This document shows, in pieces, positions 58,845 to 64,000 of a DNA stretch of 64,000 nucleotides. The position numbers were made by a program, and so were the translations under genes. Within the stretch, counting starts at the first letter, position 1; the number at the start of each line of letters is the position of its first letter. Source of the DNA: Chaenocephalus aceratus (taxonomy: Eukaryota; Chordata; Actinopteri; Perciformes; Channichthyidae); NCBI GenBank assembly GCA_023974075.1, contig CM043793.1:3482001-3546000 (forward strand). Reading direction: 5' to 3'. The notes beneath the pieces were generated by a model, which saw nothing but the letters and a program-made list of their open reading frames with translations, was not told the DNA's origin and did no database searches.

Positions 58845-61800
58845 CTAAGGACTCTCTTCCCAGTCCTCTACAGGCTCCTCCTCTTGCTCTTCACCTTCCT
58901 CTTCTTCTGAATCCAGTACCAGATGGATCTTCTCCCTCCCCTCCTCTGGTTCCTTCTGACCCTTCCCCTCTGGGTCGGTCTCCCCCGGCTCCCCCCCCCT
59001 CATCGTTCTCACTGTAGTCCACTCTTGGCCTCTTCCGTTACGGATCTCCGCGGCGAGTCCTCTACTTCTTGGTCTTTCTGTCTTTTGGATGTTGGAGAGG
59101 ATGAAGGAGGTGTTTCCACTTTGCTCCTGAGAGCTCTTTCTGCTTCTTCCTCTTCCTCCCCAGATTCATCTTCACTTGGAGCCTCTGCAGCAGATCCCTC
59201 AAGGACTGTTGCTCTCCTTTTCCTCAGCCGTGTGTGTCTCCTCTTCCTCAGCCTCCTCACTGTCTTCGACAGGCACGGCTGCTCCCCTCCTCTTCCTCTG
59301 CTTGCGTGTCTTCAGGTGCAGGAGCTTCTTCCTCTTTCTGGTGCTGGGCTCTTCTGGATGTACGGCTAGGTGCTGCAGCAGCAGACTTCCTTCCCTTCCT
59401 CAGAACTCTTGTTTCTATAACTGGTTCTTCTTCTTGTGCGCTTCCTCCTCCAGCCACCTCTTCCTCGTCATCTTGTTGTCCAGCGTTAAGTCTGTCTGCA
59501 GCTGTTTCTTCACCAGAAGCACACTCCTCCTCTCCGACCGTCTCTTGCTCTGCCTCAGGTTCTTCTTCTCCCCTTCTCCACCTCTGTGAGTTCTTCCTCT
59601 CCATCCTCTTCCTGGATCTTCTCGTCTGTGCTGACTTCTGTGTCTGCAGCTTCCTGCGGCACAGCTTCCGTTTCCTCGGCTTCTGCCTCTCCGGGAGCTT
59701 CTTCCTCGGTCTGCCGCTGTGTGCGGGCTCTCTTGGAGGAACGTCTCGCTGCAGCAGACTTCCTTCCGCCTCCCAGAGCTCTGTTGCTACTGGCGGTTCT
59801 TCTTCTTCTGCGCTTTCTCCTCCAGCTTCCTCTTCCTCGTCATCTTGTTTTTCTGCAGTAGGTGTGTCTCCTGCTTCCTCCTCCTCAGACGCACCTTTGG
59901 CCTCGTCACCCTCTGCTGTCTCCACGGTCTCCTGGGCGCTCTCTGCTCCTTCAGATGTGGAGGTTGGCTGTTCCTCCTCCACTGTCCCCGGCGTTGGGAC
60001 AGCTTCTTCTGTCGTCTCTGTGTCCTCGCCTGCCTGCTCTTCCTCTGGGACAGGTTCCTCCCCTCCCCCCTCCCTCCCCCTGCTCCTCATCAACCGCCTG
60101 TTCTGCGTTCTCTGGCTCTTCATCTCCTGCTGCAGAAACCTCTTCCTGCTTTTCTCTTCTTCTTCTCCCTTTACCTCTCCCACCTCCTTCTCTTCCTCTG
60201 CCCCTTTCCCTCTTCCTCTACACCATCTCCCCCCTCTCTCTTCTTCCTTTCTTCTTCAGGTTTCTCGGGGCTTTTTGTGCTTGTCTGTGCAAAAGGGATA
60301 CTCTTCTTCCTTCCTCTCCTCAGAACCCTGACTTCAACGGCCGGTTCCTCCTCCTGGATTTCAGAAGCTGCCTCCTTTTCTCCATCCCCCTTTTTCTGTT
60401 TGCTTCTCGCTGCTCGGGTTCTTGGCGTGGCTTCGGCCGCTTGCTTCCTACTACTTCTCCTGGTTCTGCTTCGATGACGGTAGCTTCCTGCTCCACTTCA
60501 TTGGAACGTTCACCCTCTTCTGTAGCTTGTGCTGTCACTGCTTCTCCTTTCTCCTCTTCCACGTCACCACCTCCGGCTCCGGAGCATTCTCCTGAGCCGT
60601 TGCTGGTGTTTGTTCCTGGGCGTCATTCCGCAGTGTCTCTTGGAGATCAGGTTCCTCACTAGGTTGCTCCTCCACTGAAGGTGTTGCCCTCTTGCTCAGT
60701 AGCTGCGAGTGCAGCCGAGTCAGCAGCAAGGTCAGGCTCTCCTTCTTGGACCAAAGGATCCTCAGCATCAGCTTCCGGGGCTTCCTCCGTGTCCTCTTCT
60801 GTTGGTGGCTCCTCTGTTGATCCCAGCCCTGCTTCTTCTCCATTACTTCCATCAGTACTCGCCTCTGCAGCGCCTTCTCGACACCTTCCTTTGGCTCCAA
60901 ACGTTCCTCTCTTTCAGAGGCAGCTTCGTGTTCAATCTCTTCCTCAGCCTCTTCCTTCGCTGCCTCTGCTTCCTCCACACTTTCCTCTTCTTCTTGGACG
61001 CGTTTACGGCTTCTTCTAGACTTGCCTTTGGGTGTGTCCGAGATGGCTTTCCTCCCACGTCTCCGTGTGGTCCACTGCCGGTCCTTCCTCTTCTTCACTG
61101 TTTCCTGCATCCACTTCCTTCCTGCTTCTTGTTGTGCGTCTTGGTGTCGCGGCGCTTCTCTTGGCTCTGTTTCTCAGAGCTCTGGTCACGACAACTGGTG
61201 TGTCCTCCTCTCCCAGGCTCATTGGCTCATCTCCTTCCTCCGCTGGTGGAAGACTCTCTTCAGCGTGGTCTGGGACGTCTTCCTCTCTTTCTGCACAGAT
61301 GTCTGCAGACTCCACTGGAGCTGTGACTGCTTCCTTTGCCTCACGCTGCTCCTCCTCAGCAGGGTCTGTTTCTGCTTCCTCCACCTTCTGTGCACCGCTA
61401 TCCTCCCCCATGGTGCCGTCCTCCCCCGTGGTGTCGTCCTCCCCCATGGTGTCGTCCAGCTGCTGCTGCCCTTCACTTTCCTCGGCTGGCTTTTCTTCTC
61501 TCGTTTCAATAACCATTTCTTTCTCTGCCACAATGGCAGATTGCTTTTCTTCTGCTTCCTCAGAATTGTCCTCAAGCTCTTGCTTCTCGCCAGTCTCTGC
61601 AGATCCCTCTGAGCTGTGTTCCTGCTTCCCTCCAGCCTCCTCTCCGTGCTGCTCTTCTGGAGCAGCAGTCTCTCCACCCACTGCTTCATCGGCCTCCTTC
61701 GCACTAAGGTGATGGCTCGTTGTTTTTATGTCCACCAAGATCACAGTGGCTTTCTGGAGCTTGGGGATTTCAGAGCTGGTGTCCTTCTCCTGAGGCTCTC

Positions 61801-63093
61801 CAGGCTCTCTAGGATCCTCCTCAGGTGTGACTGTCTCTGAAGCAGCAGCAGCAGCAGCTGTTGTCAGGCTCTTGTGTCACGTCCTCTGCCACAGCTGTGT
61901 CACCGACTGCCTCTTGCTCAGGTTCTGTACTCTCTTCCTCCACCTGCACCTCCTCCACCGTCACCTCCTCCACCTTCACCTCCTTCACCTCCTCCACCGT
62001 CACCTCGGTAGAAGGAGCAACTTCCTCTGCCTTTGGAACAGTTTCTTCTGCCGCTACAGTCTTTTCCTCGGTGGATATCTCTCCTTCTGTTTTGTCTGCT
62101 TCCTCTCCTACCTGCTGGTGTTCCTCCGTAGGGGCATCTGCTCTCTGTTCCCCTTCACCGAGGGGCTCCTCCTCTTGCTTTTGAACATCTCGGCTTTGTT
62201 TGGTAGCGACTTTATATCTGCCTCTCAGAGCTCTCTTCTGTACAACCGGAGGCTCCTCCTCCTCCTCTCCTCCTCCTCCTCCTCCTCCTCCTCCTCCTCC
62301 TCAGAGACATCGGGTTTGTTTTGTGTCGCCTCATCACCCGTTTGTTTTGTCTCACGTTCATCCGGGACCTTTTCCTCCTCGTGACCCGGTGTTGCTGCGG
62401 TCTCCGCCGTGAGCTCCAGTTCTTCCTGCTGTTTCTCCGTCTCCTCTTCATTTCCTTCCAGCTTGTCTTCGGCCAGTTCTTCCCCCGCAACCACATCCTC
62501 TTTTACGGAGGTCTTCTCCTCCTGTGCTTCTCCCCCAGTGACCGCTTCAGGTGCAGAAACTGCATCGACCTCCTCCCTTACTCTCTGGCTGCGTCGTGTG
62601 TATTTCCGTGTGGTTCTGGGTGTGCTCACTACAGTTCTTCCTCTCAGAGAGATCTGTCCACCCTGGGCTGCAGGTCCCTCCTCTTCCTCCTCCTCTTCCT
62701 CCTGCTTGCTGTGGCGGGTAGATTTGCGTCTGGGGGTTTTACCCTGCGCAGCTTTTTTGGCCTTTACAACGGCTCCTCTTGTTTCTTCAGCTTCACCGTC
62801 CTCTGCTGCTGCATGTGTTGATAAACTGACCACTTGCTGTTCAACTGTTGCTGCCTGTTCCACGCTGTGCAGAGTTTCTGCTTCCTTGGTTCCAATGAAA
62901 TGTCTCCACAGAGCGGCAGCGCTGCAGTATCTCCCTCGATTCCCGATGCCACATTCTCAACAGCTATCTGAGAGTCATGAGAGCAGGTATTCGGATCCTG
63001 GGGGGCATCGCCTCCGTCTGGTCGGCCCAATATAGTTGCTTCTGTATCAACTACTTCCTGTCCTTGTTCTCCAGGGACAACACTGATCACATC
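58845..63093 (-). CDS. Acidic, repeat-built protein gene, main exon; frame broken many times
   Basis: Begins at an acceptor ttttttag with DVISVVPGEQGQEVVDTEAT and ends with IHLVLDSEEEEGEEQEEEPV then EDWEESP and a TAG at 58,847-58,845. Very rich in E, K, R, A, T, Q. Composed of modules in which an E-rich stretch precedes P-V-V-x-x-R-x-L-R-x-R-x-K and a basic TPRRTTRSR-like patch; at least seven modules (see the next entries). RGRK cores resemble AT-hooks, suggesting a chromatin or nuclear protein (inference). The coherent reading moves between all three frames about 14 times (near 62,895, 62,262, 61,860, 61,085, 60,880, 60,690, 60,570, 60,450, 60,240, 59,785, 59,585, 59,285, 59,195, 59,030), so this is a decayed gene or a stretch with assembly indels. 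I do not recognise the family. Confidence 0.6.
60270..60350 (-). other. Acidic-gene module (EEEPAVEVRVLRRGRKKS)
   Basis: EEEPAVEVRVLRRGRKKSIP in the frame opposite to both neighbours; related modules with RALGGGRKSAAARRSS lie at about 59,730-59,790 and with PVIETRVLRKGRKSAAAAPS at about 59,355-59,425. Confidence 0.6.
61110..61210 (-). other. Acidic-gene module (TPVVVTRALRNRAKRSAAT)
   Basis: Best-preserved module: acidic lead, PVVVTRALRNRAKRSAATPR and then RTTRSRKEV. Confidence 0.65.
62180..62262 (-). other. Acidic-gene module (PPVVQKRALRGRYKVATKQ)
   Basis: Follows the (GAG)n run where the frame changes. PPVVQKRALRGRYK fits the module consensus. The frame change is one missing base in the GAG repeat. 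Confidence 0.6.
62255..62301. repeat. (GAG)n run on minus strand with a one-base slip
   Basis: Twelve GAG codons, then a missing G shifts the frame; downstream E codons continue in another frame. Confidence 0.9.
62590..62665 (-). other. Acidic-gene module (LRGRTVVSTPRTTRKYTRRS)
   Basis: Minus-strand ISLRGRTVVSTPRTTRKYT after an E-run and QGG; same layout as the other modules. Confidence 0.6.
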
Positions 63094-63176
63094 CTAAAAA
63101 ATAAACATAGTCAATTAAACCATGAACGAGTTTCTGTCCTGGCCATGTAGGCAGATGAGAGTTTGCATATACACAC

Positions 63177-63240
63177 CTCAGTCTGGAGCGATTCAGCAAC
63201 GTGCTCCTCTCTGGGGGTTTCTGCTTCGATATCCTCAATT
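63177..63240 (-). CDS. Upstream exon of the acidic gene
   Basis: Acceptor catcttttag, then IEDIEAETPREEHVAESLQT plus E, then donor gtgtgt. 64 nt; the first base completes a split codon and the phase-0 end matches the next exon. Earlier exons lie upstream of this or beyond the window. Confidence 0.65.
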
Positions 63241-64000
63241 CTAAAAGATGTTAGAGAGCACTTGTTCATTTCAAGCATAACGTGGTAACAAACAAGCCGA
63301 GTGTTATAACCACTCCAAATGTGGCTCTGACAAGAGAACGTGCCACAAAGCTGTCATGACAGATAATGAACTTTATTCATAACACTCACCATCAGAGGTT
63401 GCGCTAGACTTTCGGCCTTTACACAACTCTGACCGGGGGGGGGGGGGGAGCACGCTCGTGAACTGTTAGCGCCGTGTTTATGGGGGTTATTCCCTATCTT
63501 TATTCAAGAGCGTGGTATTTAAATTTGAGAGCATACTTTATGTATTTATTTCCCTCAAACCCTGTCCTCGCACTCAAACCCTGTCCTCGCACTCAAACTC
63601 TGTCCTCGCACTCAAACTCTGTCCTCGCACTCAAACTCTGTCCTCGCACTCAAACTCTGTCCTCGCACTCAAATAGTGCCTGCTTGCACTTAGATTTGCT
63701 CTGCTTGTGCTCAAACTGTACGCTTGCACTCAGATATATTGCTGCTCAGAATTATTCTGTGCGCGCTCGAAACTTGTTCTGCTCTCAGATTTATTCTGTG
63801 CGCGCTCGAAACTTTTGTGCAACAATCCTGTCAAAATCCCTCAACCAATAGGAGGCCGGGTGTCCTGCGGGTGCGTTCGCTTTACTTATTACAGCGTCCC
63901 GCAAGGGCGGTTACTCTTTGGTTTATAAACTCCCGCCCTCCACGGCTTTATAACATAACATGTACATCACTTCGCTGTACAACTTTTTTTTTGGGGGGGG
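63241..64000. other. Upstream flank of the acidic gene; repeats
   Basis: 63,430-63,475 (poly-G, then gagcacgctcgtgaactgtt) matches the inside of the hAT at about 3,495-3,540 in inverted orientation. After the tandem repeat, 63,680-63,830 contains diverged gcgcgctcgaaact repeats. The remaining ~130 bp show no gene. No convincing further exon was found. Confidence 0.55.
63553..63671. repeat. 19-bp tandem repeat
   Basis: About six units of ctcaaactctgtcctcgca; the first two have ccc in place of ctc. Units are directly joined, without spacers. Confidence 0.93.

Noticed and set aside
59234..60477. Long + strand open frames (up to 365 codons), Ser/Leu/Phe-rich
   Set aside because: They are the complement of the GAG/GAA/AAG-rich minus-strand gene; composition (TCC/TCT/CTT) is that of an antisense shadow and no domain is visible.
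63392..63430. Extra exon of the acidic gene with a gtgagt donor on the minus strand
   Set aside because: Joining it to the exon at 63,240 creates a TGA at the junction, and the neighbouring sequence is shared with a hAT interior.
63553..63671. CRISPR-like array
   Set aside because: The 19-bp units are directly adjacent without spacers, and the genome is eukaryotic.

Overview
The window looks like ray-finned fish (teleost) nuclear DNA. It holds most of one well-spliced vertebrate gene, zfr (zinc finger RNA-binding protein), on the + strand. Around and inside it are very dense DNA transposons (hAT, PIF/Harbinger-like, Kolobok-like, THAP/YqaJ-type), L2-like LINE pieces and microsatellites of the kinds common in teleosts. 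No prokaryotic signal was seen. The species cannot be named from the sequence alone.

Layout. (1) 1-36.1 kb: 18 coding exons of zfr, from a few dozen residues after the N-terminus to the stop codon at 35,299, then a 3' UTR with an AATAAA at 36,086. Reading frame and splice sites are intact throughout. Most of the length is intron. The first visible intron (793-12,457) was inflated by a hAT element with an exact 8-bp target duplication (1,337-1,344 / 11,559-11,566). That element contains further nested hATs, a minus-strand L2-like LINE and a probable solo LTR. Later introns carry a PIF/Harbinger-like element with a nested hAT and a minisatellite, a Kolobok-like element with TTAA flanks and a decayed transposase, small MITEs, and a foldback element. 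(2) 36.1-37.6 kb: a (TG)129 microsatellite and little else. (3) 37.6-54.4 kb: a deeply nested transposon island. An outer foldback element is split at its hairpin centre by a hAT. That hAT holds a THAP-exon remnant, a SWIM/YqaJ-nuclease gene remnant, a histone H3 tail with its 3' stem-loop, and a ~9-kb palindrome with 3-kb arms. One palindrome arm is itself interrupted by a Harbinger-like element that contains a hAT. (4) 54.4-58.8 kb: a LINE 3' end, SINE/LINE tails and DNA-element fragments. (5) 58.8-63.2 kb: on the minus strand, a long acidic, repeat-built, chromatin-type protein gene (at least two exons) whose reading frame is broken many times by single-base shifts yet has almost no true nonsense codons. 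(6) 63.2-64 kb: a 19-bp tandem repeat and transposon fragments.

The only confident host gene is zfr. The minus-strand acidic gene is probably a host gene facing zfr across the transposon island, but I do not recognise it. Everything else is mobile or derived from mobile DNA. The most unusual object is the 43.6-52.3 kb palindrome: both arms keep a CRE/TATA-like promoter and the same small spliced open reading frame, inside a seven- to eight-layer transposon nest that also carries a captured histone H3 3' end.
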